The notes under the pieces are model-generated. The model had not been told where the DNA came from and did not search any database. It worked only from the letters and a program-made list of their open reading frames with translations. Position numbers and translations under genes: made by a program. A DNA stretch of 64,000 nt from an uncultured Ruminococcus sp. (GTDB taxonomy: Bacteria > Bacillota > Clostridia > Oscillospirales > Ruminococcaceae), in contig NZ_CAMKRR010000001.1 of the NCBI RefSeq assembly GCF_946415235.1, positions 1-64,000 of the forward strand, in the 5' to 3' direction. Below are positions 16,665-24,641 of the stretch, piece after piece. Each line of letters starts with the position of its first letter. Position 1 is the stretch's first letter.

Positions 16665-18094
16665 ATCAGACCCCTCCTGGTATCTTTGATTCTGTCCTTG
16701 CTTTTCAGAAGGTTGCCCTCGCCGCCGCATAACGGGCAGTTATTGTTGGGCTCCTGCGGAATCCATACTGTACTGTCGCAGAACGCAAACTCCTTATCAA
16801 AAGCGTCATCAAAAATGTCGTTCTTAATTACGTTATCGAATGGCGTTATATTGATCTGAATGAAGTTGCGATCTGCTACGCGCTCAAGTATCTTGCCGTA
16901 TCGGCCTCTTTCGCAGCCATACTGGAGAAGCATTAAGCTTATCTGTCCGCATATAGCGTTTACGCGACCGGTAGAGAAGATTGTTGAGCATGAGCTGGTT
17001 ACATTATTATTAAAGCCATGTCTGTAGGCCTGATATCGAGATTCTGTAGCACATCTATGACAGCTTGCCGTTACGCCTGGGTACGAAAAGAATACTTCGG
17101 CGGCATCGCCATTTTTATACATCTGTGCCGATATGAAGGGAGTGCCGAACTTTACTGCAAGTGCTGCGGCTCTTGCCTGAGCATAGAAATCATCAGTAAA
17201 AGCAGCGATTAGGTAGTCCTCCGGGTGTTTCAATATACCCTTGCCAACCAAAGAAACAAACTCCTCGTCGGAAATACTATCATTAAGGCGACGCTGAATA
17301 GCCTTAACGCTTGCCGATGGATTGACATCAAGGATCTTCTCCTTGGCTACTTCGACTTTACCTTTACCTAAATTGGATATCTCTGCGTACTGGTTAGCGA
17401 TATTGGTGTCCTGATAGTAATCGTGATCGAATACTACATATTTCGATACGCCACATCGAGCCATGTCTACGTAATATAGCTGAGCTCCGCCGCAACCTAA
17501 CGCAACAATAGTCTTATTCTTCATTACGTCCATATCGATAGCTTGTTCGATTCTGTCGTATTTATGGCTAGTAATGCGTTCGTGGTCTGACTTTAGTTTA
17601 GGCTTAAGCTCCGTCTCGTAGTCTTCTACTACTTCATACAGGACCTCTTCAGTTTTCTTGTGCGATTTTCTTGGATATACTCTGAAAAAGCGCATATCGA
17701 GAGAGTTGCCTTTTCTTCTTTGTCCTACGCCAACATCGAAAAACGGAATGTAATATGCATCAATGATTCTTTTCGCATATTCCTCATCTGCGTCCGAATA
17801 ATAAGGGCAACCATCCGGGTGCGAGTGTACGATTCCTGTAACATACTTATCGCTTGCAATGGCTCTACCGATTTTAGGGCTCATTATTGCTGTATCGGGT
17901 GAGTAAGCAGCAGCTGAAGTGTTTGCGCTGAAGTCGTATATGAAGTCGTTGATGATTACTTTGTCGCCTTCGATATTAGATATTGTGTATCCGCCTTGTT
18001 CTGGAATCTGGGAACCGAGCGTCGCAATCATCTTCTCGAAGACTTCCTTTTTTATTCGTATTTTGGTTTTTGCCTTAGCTCTGCGGTTAAACAT
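16661..18094 (-). CDS. JAB/MPN protease fused to an E1-like ThiF adenylyltransferase
   Basis: This 477-aa two-domain protein begins with a JAB/JAMM metalloprotease domain (about 1-160) holding VHSHPDGCPYYSDADEE near 87-103, which matches H-x-H-x7-S-x2-D. An upstream Glu lies in PEQGG. The second part (about 190-477) is an E1/ThiF domain with ALGCGGAQLYYVD, the acidic FDHDYYQDTNIANQ loop, and Lys-rich SNLGKGKVEVAKEK. Cys pairs CHRC and CPLC suggest a zinc site, and further Cys residues could take a thioester. Such domains activate and remove ubiquitin-like tags. The start shares a TAATG overlap with the preceding gene. Confidence 0.88.
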   Translation of the reverse strand: MFNRRAKAKTKIRIKKEVFEKMIATLGSQIPEQGGYTISNIEGDKVIINDFIYDFSANTSAAAYSPDTAIMSPKIGRAIASDKYVTGIVHSHPDGCPYYSDADEEYAKRIIDAYYIPFFDVGVGQRRKGNSLDMRFFRVYPRKSHKKTEEVLYEVVEDYETELKPKLKSDHERITSHKYDRIEQAIDMDVMKNKTIVALGCGGAQLYYVDMARCGVSKYVVFDHDYYQDTNIANQYAEISNLGKGKVEVAKEKILDVNPSASVKAIQRRLNDSISDEEFVSLVGKGILKHPEDYLIAAFTDDFYAQARAAALAVKFGTPFISAQMYKNGDAAEVFFSYPGVTASCHRCATESRYQAYRHGFNNNVTSSCSTIFSTGRVNAICGQISLMLLQYGCERGRYGKILERVADRNFIQINITPFDNVIKNDIFDDAFDKEFAFCDSTVWIPQEPNNNCPLCGGEGNLLKSKDRIKDTRRGLI

Positions 18095-18432
18095 TAGAAT
18101 CCCTCCTTGTCTCGCAGTTCTCTGCAAACTTCGTCGAAGGGCCGTCCCGTATTTAACATTATCGAAGTGGTATCTGCCCACAACGAAGCTACAGCTTTGG
18201 CTTGTTCGAATGTGTTGATTAATCCGCCCCAACAGATATAGTCGTAATCCTCACCGGCATCATGTAGACGATGAGTGGCATGAAAATTTCTTCTGAGACG
18301 AAAACCGTAGCGAATATGATTAATAATATATATTCGCCATGTTCGGAGATCTGGGTAATAGCAGAATAGAAATTCATATCTCATTCTTCCGTCACTGCTC
18401 AGATACTCCATAGGGATGAATTGCTGTTCCAT
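18094..18432 (-). CDS. 112-aa protein, possible E2-like conjugating protein
   Basis: This protein is not firmly recognised. Its order of elements is strand-rich start (MRYEFLFCYYPDLRTWRIYI), then FHATHRLHDAGEDYDYICWGG, then the helix FEQAKAVASLWADTTS. A His-rich loop leading to an ICW cysteine (Cys67) recalls the HPN...C segment of E2 enzymes, and the position directly before a JAB-E1 fusion fits an E2. The similarity is by eye only. The ATG lies 7 nt after GGAGG, and that site sits inside a switchable hairpin. The stop overlaps the JAB-E1 start. Confidence 0.6.
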   Translation of the reverse strand: MEQQFIPMEYLSSDGRMRYEFLFCYYPDLRTWRIYIINHIRYGFRLRRNFHATHRLHDAGEDYDYICWGGLINTFEQAKAVASLWADTTSIMLNTGRPFDEVCRELRDKEGF

Positions 18433-18439
18433 GCGGAAT

Positions 18440-18473
18440 CCTCCTTTCGGAGGACGCCAAGAAGACGTCCTCC
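18440..18473 (-). promoter_or_regulatory. Mutually exclusive hairpins over a ribosome binding site
   Basis: In the minus-strand mRNA the segment from 18456 to 18449 (CGTCCTCC) can pair with the upstream GGAGGACG (18473-18466) in an 8-bp stem. Alternatively, its last five bases can pair with the GGAGG ribosome binding site (18444-18440) across a GAAA tetraloop. The first fold frees the site, the second hides it. This lies in the 64-nt gap after the 40-aa peptide gene. Confidence 0.5.
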
Positions 18474-18496
18474 TTGGCTATTTTTTGAGCTCCCTA

Positions 18497-18619
18497 TTAT
18501 CTGAAAGTTCCAGGAGGCAGCTCGCCCTGTCTGCCGCCTCTGAATGTGCCAGGGGGCAGCTCTCCCTGACGTCCGCCGCAGAAAGTGCCGTTCGGAAGCC
18601 AGTAAGTAAATCTTTTCAT
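18497..18619 (-). CDS. 40-aa tandem-repeat peptide, first gene of the JAB/E1 operon
   Basis: The peptide starts MKRFTYWLPNGTFCGGRQ and continues with the 13-residue unit GELPPGTFRGGRQ, then GELPPGTFR at the end. It is thus three copies of an L-P-x-G-T-F-x-G-G-R-Q type unit, the first degenerate. The last two DNA units (GGRQGELPPGTFR) differ at seven bases in 39, and every change is synonymous, so the amino-acid sequence appears to be under selection. AAAGGAG precedes the ATG. It is too short for a ubiquitin fold and probably disordered. It heads the operon of a possible E2, a JAB-E1 and an unfoldase, so a tag or substrate peptide is an attractive inference. Confidence 0.75.
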   Translation of the reverse strand: MKRFTYWLPNGTFCGGRQGELPPGTFRGGRQGELPPGTFR

Positions 18620-18653
18620 GACTTCTACTCCTTTCATACAAGACTAGAAGAAT

Positions 18654-18716
18654 AACGCCTATTGATTATGTGGTAGAAATATGATATAATACTCTTACCA
18701 GCCTGTTTTAGGCGTT
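18654..18716 (+). promoter_or_regulatory. Promoter of the STAND NTPase gene inside an inverted repeat
   Basis: TTGATT (18662-18667) and TATAAT (18685-18690) have 17-bp spacing. AACGCCTA (18654-18661) and its reverse complement TAGGCGTT (18709-18716) flank the promoter exactly like operator half-sites. The right arm is also part of a small hairpin GCCT-GTTTT-AGGC (18701-18713). The region also separates the divergent peptide/JAB-E1 operon. Confidence 0.7.
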
Positions 18717-18769
18717 TTTCTTTCCGTGCTTATATCATATCAGTTTTGTCTAAGATAAAAAATGTCAGA

Positions 18770-18794
18770 AATACTGACAATTTTTGTCAGTATT
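18770..18794 (+). promoter_or_regulatory. Inverted repeat before the STAND start codon
   Basis: AATACTGACA and TGTCAGTATT form a perfect 10-bp inverted repeat with spacer ATTTT. An additional TGTCAG at 18763-18768 can pair with the CTGACA of the left arm. It lies in the leader just before the AAGGGGGG ribosome binding site (from 18796), so it could be an operator or an mRNA stem controlling translation. Confidence 0.6.
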
Positions 18795-18808
18795 CAAGGG
18801 GGGACACT

Positions 18809-21244
18809 ATGACTGGGCCATTATCGCTATATGGACTCTTTTCGGATTTGATATATAAATATTGCAATACGAGCAGTAGCATGGTTAAGCTAATACTCGA
18901 AGTATTGTTGCCTGCCGGCTTAGAGTCGATAAATGTAGATGGATACGACATAATAGAACCTTACCGTCTAGATCCGAACCGCATCTATAAATTTCGAAAA
19001 TTTGGCGGCGTTCGTATCAATAAGAACATAATTGATGAATATAGAAAAAGTAGCGCCATAGAGCATTGCATCAAGCGATTTAGTAGTTTTTTACCCTCAG
19101 ACTTAAAAAAGCTATTCGAACTGAGGGATGACGTTTATTCGATTATGCCTATTGATACGTTCTCCGTACTTGGAAGAAAATACCTCGATTATCTCAAAAA
19201 CCATATATGTAATGACGAGGATGAGAGTAGGAAACAGGCTATAAAGCTAATCTCCTTGTGTTATATTTATTGCGTAGTGGAGCAAGAACCCATTTCCTGG
19301 TCCGATGAATATCAAAAAATTGAAGAAACAACTAAACATTGCGCGATTATAAATGCGCCTATTTTTAATAAGCGACATTTCATCGGACGCGAAGAAATAG
19401 TTAGTGATATTCAGGCTGCTTTTAATAAAGGTAATCGAGTAAACCTGTATGGCACTTCCGGCTGCGGAAAAACTCAAATTGCACTTAAAATTGCCTCATT
19501 ATTTGAGGAAAAACAATATGTTGTAGTTTGGTGCAATGCCTCAAGCGAAAGCACTTTATTACAGTCATACACATCTTTCCTTCACTCCGTTGGACGTGGT
19601 GAAGAAAAAATGAGCGCATATAGAATCGTTTTGCTTGTTAAGAATTGGTGTAAAGAAGTTAAAAACTGGCTTTTTATATTTGATAACTATATAAGCTATT
19701 CATTTGGAAATACTTTAAACTTCGAAGCCTTAATTCCAGACGGAAATGACGGAAGAATCTTATCAACATCACTAAAGTATGAGGATAGCCTCGAAACCGA
19801 AAACATTAAAATTTCGGCCTTTACGGATGAGGAATCAGCTAAATTTCTAAATACTCTTCTCCGTAGACCTATTTCTAGCGAGGATTGCTCATTATTATCT
19901 TTACGAATGGCTAACCATCCTCTAGCTTTGGCACAAGCAGTTGCTTATATTAATAAGAATAAGGATTTAAATATCGAACAATATATCGCCTTACTTAATG
20001 AGCAAGGACTTTCGTTTCATAGAAAGTCCGGAATTAGTTCCCATGAGGAAGCCGTATATTCTTCATTATTCCTATCTCTGAAACTAATTGGAGAACACTA
20101 TGGCACTATCGGCGATTATGCTTTTTTCTTCATGTTTGTTCTTTCGTTCTTCCCAGATTTTGGCATAACGGGTTTATTGTTGAATAGATGCTTTTATAGG
20201 CCATACGTTTTTAGCGGTGATAACTATGATTTGATAGACGGATATATTTCTCCATATTTTTATTCTAAAGCTGGACCTCTAGCTATTGATGCTAATGCAA
20301 AAAGAATTTTCGATAAGGTATTATTACCTCTCTATGATAAAAAAGAGTTCTATGAAATAATTGAGCTTTTATCTGATTTTGCATTATGTGAGGCCATCCA
20401 TGAAGAGGGATTTTGCCCGTATTACTACTTTAATGATATATCTTACGTAAGATCTCATGCTCTTGTATTAGAAATTATTCGGGAACGTGTTGTTACTCAA
20501 AAAGAATTCGAGGACCTTCTCGACACGACACTTTACACCGTTATAACATTTTTAGATCTAGCTTCAAATGCAAATAAATGCCTTTCTAATTATGGCGAAA
20601 TACTTAACTTAACTCCAATTTACTATATGACAGTGAAACGCTTAAAAAAGTATAGAGACAAATTTAATGATAATACAAGATTTCTTTTTAGAAGATGCCT
20701 ACTGTTTACGAGCACTCTGATTCAGATTACTACCAATCACTATATACAAGACTATACTAATAAATATATCGTTCCTGAGCAAAAATGGATATGGAATTAT
20801 ATTATAGACAATACACTACAATTCGAGAATGAGGCCTTTTTGTATATACGAAAGCTAGAATACTGTGCTCTTTTTGCGCCAAATTACTACCACGATTCTA
20901 TAAATGCATTAAAAGACGCGCTACTGTTTTGGTATGGCAATATCGCCGATTCAGATTGGGAAGAATTGGTAGGACTATTTGCATACAATAAGGCAGCGGA
21001 ATTTAGGGACTTTATTTATGATGTATTAAATCAGCTATATGAGAATTCCACGAATGTCAGCCGAATTCAGGCTCCTAGTTTTGGAATAGTTTGCGTGCTT
21101 GATGATTTTACTATTTCGGAAATAAAGAAAGCATTTGCGGCAGCAGGAATGAAATACGATAATATCAATTTCGTAGATAATTCTGATAATTTTTTATTCT
21201 TTTCATGTCCAGACAACTATTATCCAAACTATTTTACATATTAA
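18809..21244 (+). CDS. STAND-class NB-ARC-like NTPase
   Basis: This 811-aa protein has an unrecognised N-terminal region (about 1-180). The linker HFIGREEIVSDIQ leads into a P-loop NTPase domain: Walker A YGTSGCGKTQIA near residue 214, Walker B WLFIFDNY near 287, and a later MANHPLALAQAVAYI block (GLPL-like motif). The rest is helical without clear repeats. STAND proteins act as sensing switches, and many bacterial ones are antiphage proteins. The ATG at 18809 follows a strong AAGGGGGGAC site; an upstream in-frame TTG has none. It is divergent from the JAB/E1 operon and next to a type I restriction system. Confidence 0.8.
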   Translation: MTGPLSLYGLFSDLIYKYCNTSSSMVKLILEVLLPAGLESINVDGYDIIEPYRLDPNRIYKFRKFGGVRINKNIIDEYRKSSAIEHCIKRFSSFLPSDLKKLFELRDDVYSIMPIDTFSVLGRKYLDYLKNHICNDEDESRKQAIKLISLCYIYCVVEQEPISWSDEYQKIEETTKHCAIINAPIFNKRHFIGREEIVSDIQAAFNKGNRVNLYGTSGCGKTQIALKIASLFEEKQYVVVWCNASSESTLLQSYTSFLHSVGRGEEKMSAYRIVLLVKNWCKEVKNWLFIFDNYISYSFGNTLNFEALIPDGNDGRILSTSLKYEDSLETENIKISAFTDEESAKFLNTLLRRPISSEDCSLLSLRMANHPLALAQAVAYINKNKDLNIEQYIALLNEQGLSFHRKSGISSHEEAVYSSLFLSLKLIGEHYGTIGDYAFFFMFVLSFFPDFGITGLLLNRCFYRPYVFSGDNYDLIDGYISPYFYSKAGPLAIDANAKRIFDKVLLPLYDKKEFYEIIELLSDFALCEAIHEEGFCPYYYFNDISYVRSHALVLEIIRERVVTQKEFEDLLDTTLYTVITFLDLASNANKCLSNYGEILNLTPIYYMTVKRLKKYRDKFNDNTRFLFRRCLLFTSTLIQITTNHYIQDYTNKYIVPEQKWIWNYIIDNTLQFENEAFLYIRKLEYCALFAPNYYHDSINALKDALLFWYGNIADSDWEELVGLFAYNKAAEFRDFIYDVLNQLYENSTNVSRIQAPSFGIVCVLDDFTISEIKKAFAAAGMKYDNINFVDNSDNFLFFSCPDNYYPNYFTY

Positions 21245-21246
21245 AA

Positions 21247-21273
21247 AATACCCTAGCGTTACGCTAGGGTATT
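21247..21273. terminator. Bidirectional terminator
   Basis: AATACCCTAGCG (21247-21258) and CGCTAGGGTATT (21262-21273) form a perfect 12-bp stem between the converging STAND and hsdR genes. Confidence 0.85.
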
Positions 21274-21283
21274 TGTGTTATAT

Positions 21284-24200
21284 TTAGTTGTTTTCTTTGA
21301 AGCCTTCAACCTGTTCCATTACTTTATTAAAGACCTCTGGGCTATACTTCGGAGGGTAGCCATTTTTTACAAGGCATATTTTGATGTCCAACTTGAGCTT
21401 ATTGCGAACGTTTCTGTTATTTAACCAGTCCGCGAATGACGATTGTGTATCGATGAGTTCTTTAATTTTTTTTGCTAGCGTCTTACAACGCTCATTTACA
21501 ATGATGCCGTCAACTTCTTTATCTTCACCGTATTCAAAGTTAAACTTGTCTCTGAGCATCATCAAAATATCATAGAAAGCCTTTTCTTCAAATGTAAGTC
21601 CCATTTTTCTGAAGCTCTCGCGATCAGCTTGCATATCCTTTAGGATTTTCAATGCCTGCTCAGTCGCGTTTTTAATGATTTCTTCAGAGGTATGCTCTTG
21701 CGCTTCTCCGGCTTCTTCAGCAGATAAATGCTTTCTTCTTTCGTGATAAATACGAATGGTATCCTCAAGCATATCTTGATATTTCTTAGCTGCAGCCTGA
21801 TTTGTTTTCATGTACTCTGCTATCTGTTTACGGAGGAGTTTAACGAGGATTTCAAGTTTAGAGGCTGGCATCTTTATATCTGAAAGCTTTTCGAAGTATT
21901 CTGGGCTGAAAATATCTTCTTCTTCGCCTTCTTCGAGAATGCTTTCGACTTTATTGTATTTAAGTGCTTCTTCCACCATTTGCGACACGGCTTTGTTCAT
22001 GGATTCCGTATCAACTTCATTGGTGCCGCTCATTTTTCTTACAAATCCGGCAATGGCCATAAAGCATTGAGCTAACGCAGATTCTTCCTCTGTTAAGTTA
22101 CCTGATGGTTGGCAAATATCGTAAGCCTTCCTCATTCGCTTTACTGTCTTTAGGAAATATGTTTTGAAAGAAACCTTATTGGTTCTATATTTACCCTCTA
22201 CATTTAGCTCTTCGGTAGAATAAAAGACATATTCAGCCGCACTCGAAAGTAACTTATATCTTTCGAATGGGCTGCCATTTGGATCCATAAATGGCGCAAG
22301 ATCAAAGTTGGTAAACTGATCTATTAGCAAAGATAGGTTATCATGGAATATTTCTGTAGCCTGATCAATATCGTCAACAGTAGGTGCTACAGTTGTATCG
22401 CCGCCATACACCTTTAATGCCTGGCGCATATTATCTCTAATACCGATATAGTCGATAATAAGGCCGAAATCCTTGCCTTCGTATTTTCTATTTACGCGGC
22501 TAATGGTCTGAATGAGCTGATGTTTTTGTAGTGGCTTATCATTGTACATATAGGTAAGGCATGGTACGTCAAAGCCGGTAATCCACATATCAACTACGAT
22601 AACGATGCTAAGATTAGATTTTTCAGCCTTAAATGCAGCGTCCAATTCGTCTGAGCGTTTACTATTCTGTGTTCCACCGAGATAGTCGTACATCTCTTTT
22701 TTGTCATTTTTCCCGACACTTGCAACCATTGCCATGAACGGAACCTTTTTAAGCTTCTTGATTTCTTCTGGGGTTGCATTTGAGTTATCTGGTACTTTCT
22801 TTTCTATGAACCACTCAGGATACTTATCTTTGAAAATCGATAATAAGTCATATGCGATTTCGCGTTTCGAGCATACGATCATTGCCTTCTGGATACGCTC
22901 TGGATCGTTAGCGCAAGCGGAAGTATAGTGATCGTGAATATCGACAGCCAGACGCTCAAGCCTAGAATGCTCACCGATAATGATCTCCAATGAGCTCATG
23001 GCCTTTTTACTTGCCTCTATGTCTTCCTTGGAAGCTCCTTCGTCTGCGCATAGACTATAGTATTCTTCGATGAGTTTAACCTTCGCCTCATCGAGAAGGA
23101 CTTTGGCTATTCTCGGATGGTATTTAATGGATACAGTTAGGCCATCAGATACGGCCTGATCCATTGTGTAACGATCAATTTCGTCGCCAAATGTCTGATA
23201 TGTTTCTGCTATCGGTGTACCAGTGAATCCAACAAATGTCGCATTTGGGAATGCTTCTCTCAAAACCTTTGCATAAGGCTTTGATATGAGCGCCTTCATA
23301 TTTTCGTCGGCATCTTTACTAAATTGGATTTTCTTTGAATGAGCCAATTGCGTTCTGTGTGCTTCATCTGAGAAGCAGATGATATTGGATCTATTATTGA
23401 TTAAGCCAATAATATCGTCTTTCCTGTCGCAGAATTTCTGGATGGTGCAGATGTAAAAGCCGCCGCTTTCGCGTCTTCCCAGTTCCTCTCTCAATACTGC
23501 GCGACTTGGAACTACACTAACTTCGCCTATATTAAGGAATTCCTTACTTTTAGTGAACAGTTTTGCTCCTTGTTTTTGCAGATCTTCACGGTCAACAATA
23601 AGAACAATGGTTGGTGAGCCCATTTCCGCAATATCTCCACAACGCATAGAGAGCTGACGTGCAAGGAATGCCATCGTATATGTTTTGCCGCAGCCTGTGG
23701 CTCCAAAGTATGTTCCGCCCTTACCACTTTTTGTTTGAACGGATTCTACAATGCTTCTCTTTAGAAGACGAGAAGCAAAAAACTGAGGGTAACGGCAAAC
23801 GATTTCTCTTTCTTCGTTATCATATATTTCGTCCTGGAAATAGATATAATCTCTAAAGATTTCGAGGAAACGCTCAGGCTCGTACACGCCCTTAATCATT
23901 GTCTCGGTTTCTTCGAATGGCAAAGTGGAAACCTTATCTCCATCATTAACACGTCTCCATGCATAAAAATGCTCATACGGAGTACGAACCGTTCCTAGTC
24001 TTGTCTGAACGCCATCTGAAATACAAGCAAGGGGACAATAATGCAACAAATGCGGAATATCTCGCCAGTAGCGAATGTTGATTTGTTTCCATGCCTCAAA
24101 GATGGTTGCTTTTGCGTCAGTAGGATTCTTTAATTCTATAATACAAACAGGAATGCCATTAATGTAAAGCATTACATCTGGACGGCGATTATATATTTGT

Positions 24201-24607
24201 CCATTGTTTGTATAGTCGATACTAAGTTGGTTTATGACCTTGAAGATATTGTTACTAGGTTCCTCAAAATCTATAAGTGGAATCATTTTTGGCTGGCCAT
24301 TTTGAGGTGTAAACTGTATGCCATTAACAAGCCAGTTATATACCTTATGCAAGGTTGCAAAGTCGCTTTCGGCGCCAACAAGTTTTATCGTATCAGAGAT
24401 CTTTTTGATTTCGTCTTCAGTTAGCTCAGGGTTAGTATTCCTAATAAACGCCTCTAAGTCGTCAGTATTTAAGACGTCACGTCCATATACACGATTAATC
24501 TGGTCACCCGGGAGATATGTCCAACCTTCTTGTTCAAGGAATGAAATGAAGGCATATTCGTAATCGGATTCACAAAATCTTCCGTTAAAGTTTTGTAGTT
24601 TGGCCAT
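21284..24607 (-). CDS. hsdR: Type I restriction enzyme R subunit
   Basis: This 1107-aa protein is the motor and nuclease subunit of a type I restriction system. The N-terminal nuclease motif is RRPDVMLYINGIPVCIIELK near residue 140. The helicase part has Walker A FGATGCGKTYT near 305, the DEAH box FSDEAHRTQ, FVGFTGTP and a later VDMWITGFDVPCLTYMY. The C-terminal region is helical, as expected for assembly with HsdM/HsdS. Length is normal and no frame break is seen. It is the last gene of the operon, 34 bp after the KAP-like ATPase, with its own AGAAGGA ribosome binding site. Confidence 0.95.
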   Translation of the reverse strand: MAKLQNFNGRFCESDYEYAFISFLEQEGWTYLPGDQINRVYGRDVLNTDDLEAFIRNTNPELTEDEIKKISDTIKLVGAESDFATLHKVYNWLVNGIQFTPQNGQPKMIPLIDFEEPSNNIFKVINQLSIDYTNNGQIYNRRPDVMLYINGIPVCIIELKNPTDAKATIFEAWKQINIRYWRDIPHLLHYCPLACISDGVQTRLGTVRTPYEHFYAWRRVNDGDKVSTLPFEETETMIKGVYEPERFLEIFRDYIYFQDEIYDNEEREIVCRYPQFFASRLLKRSIVESVQTKSGKGGTYFGATGCGKTYTMAFLARQLSMRCGDIAEMGSPTIVLIVDREDLQKQGAKLFTKSKEFLNIGEVSVVPSRAVLREELGRRESGGFYICTIQKFCDRKDDIIGLINNRSNIICFSDEAHRTQLAHSKKIQFSKDADENMKALISKPYAKVLREAFPNATFVGFTGTPIAETYQTFGDEIDRYTMDQAVSDGLTVSIKYHPRIAKVLLDEAKVKLIEEYYSLCADEGASKEDIEASKKAMSSLEIIIGEHSRLERLAVDIHDHYTSACANDPERIQKAMIVCSKREIAYDLLSIFKDKYPEWFIEKKVPDNSNATPEEIKKLKKVPFMAMVASVGKNDKKEMYDYLGGTQNSKRSDELDAAFKAEKSNLSIVIVVDMWITGFDVPCLTYMYNDKPLQKHQLIQTISRVNRKYEGKDFGLIIDYIGIRDNMRQALKVYGGDTTVAPTVDDIDQATEIFHDNLSLLIDQFTNFDLAPFMDPNGSPFERYKLLSSAAEYVFYSTEELNVEGKYRTNKVSFKTYFLKTVKRMRKAYDICQPSGNLTEEESALAQCFMAIAGFVRKMSGTNEVDTESMNKAVSQMVEEALKYNKVESILEEGEEEDIFSPEYFEKLSDIKMPASKLEILVKLLRKQIAEYMKTNQAAAKKYQDMLEDTIRIYHERRKHLSAEEAGEAQEHTSEEIIKNATEQALKILKDMQADRESFRKMGLTFEEKAFYDILMMLRDKFNFEYGEDKEVDGIIVNERCKTLAKKIKELIDTQSSFADWLNNRNVRNKLKLDIKICLVKNGYPPKYSPEVFNKVMEQVEGFKENN

Positions 24608-24641
24608 ATTATCACATTCCTTCTATATAATTTATAGTACT

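Noticed and set aside
18497-18619. Sortase-type LPxTG signal in the repeat peptide
   Set aside because: The order is L-P-x-G-T, not L-P-x-T-G, and there is no signal peptide, membrane segment or basic tail.
18399-18641. An 80-aa frame over the repeat peptide region
   Set aside because: It reads the same repeats in another frame and runs into the switch hairpin and next gene; the 40-aa frame has the ribosome binding site and the synonymous-only divergence.
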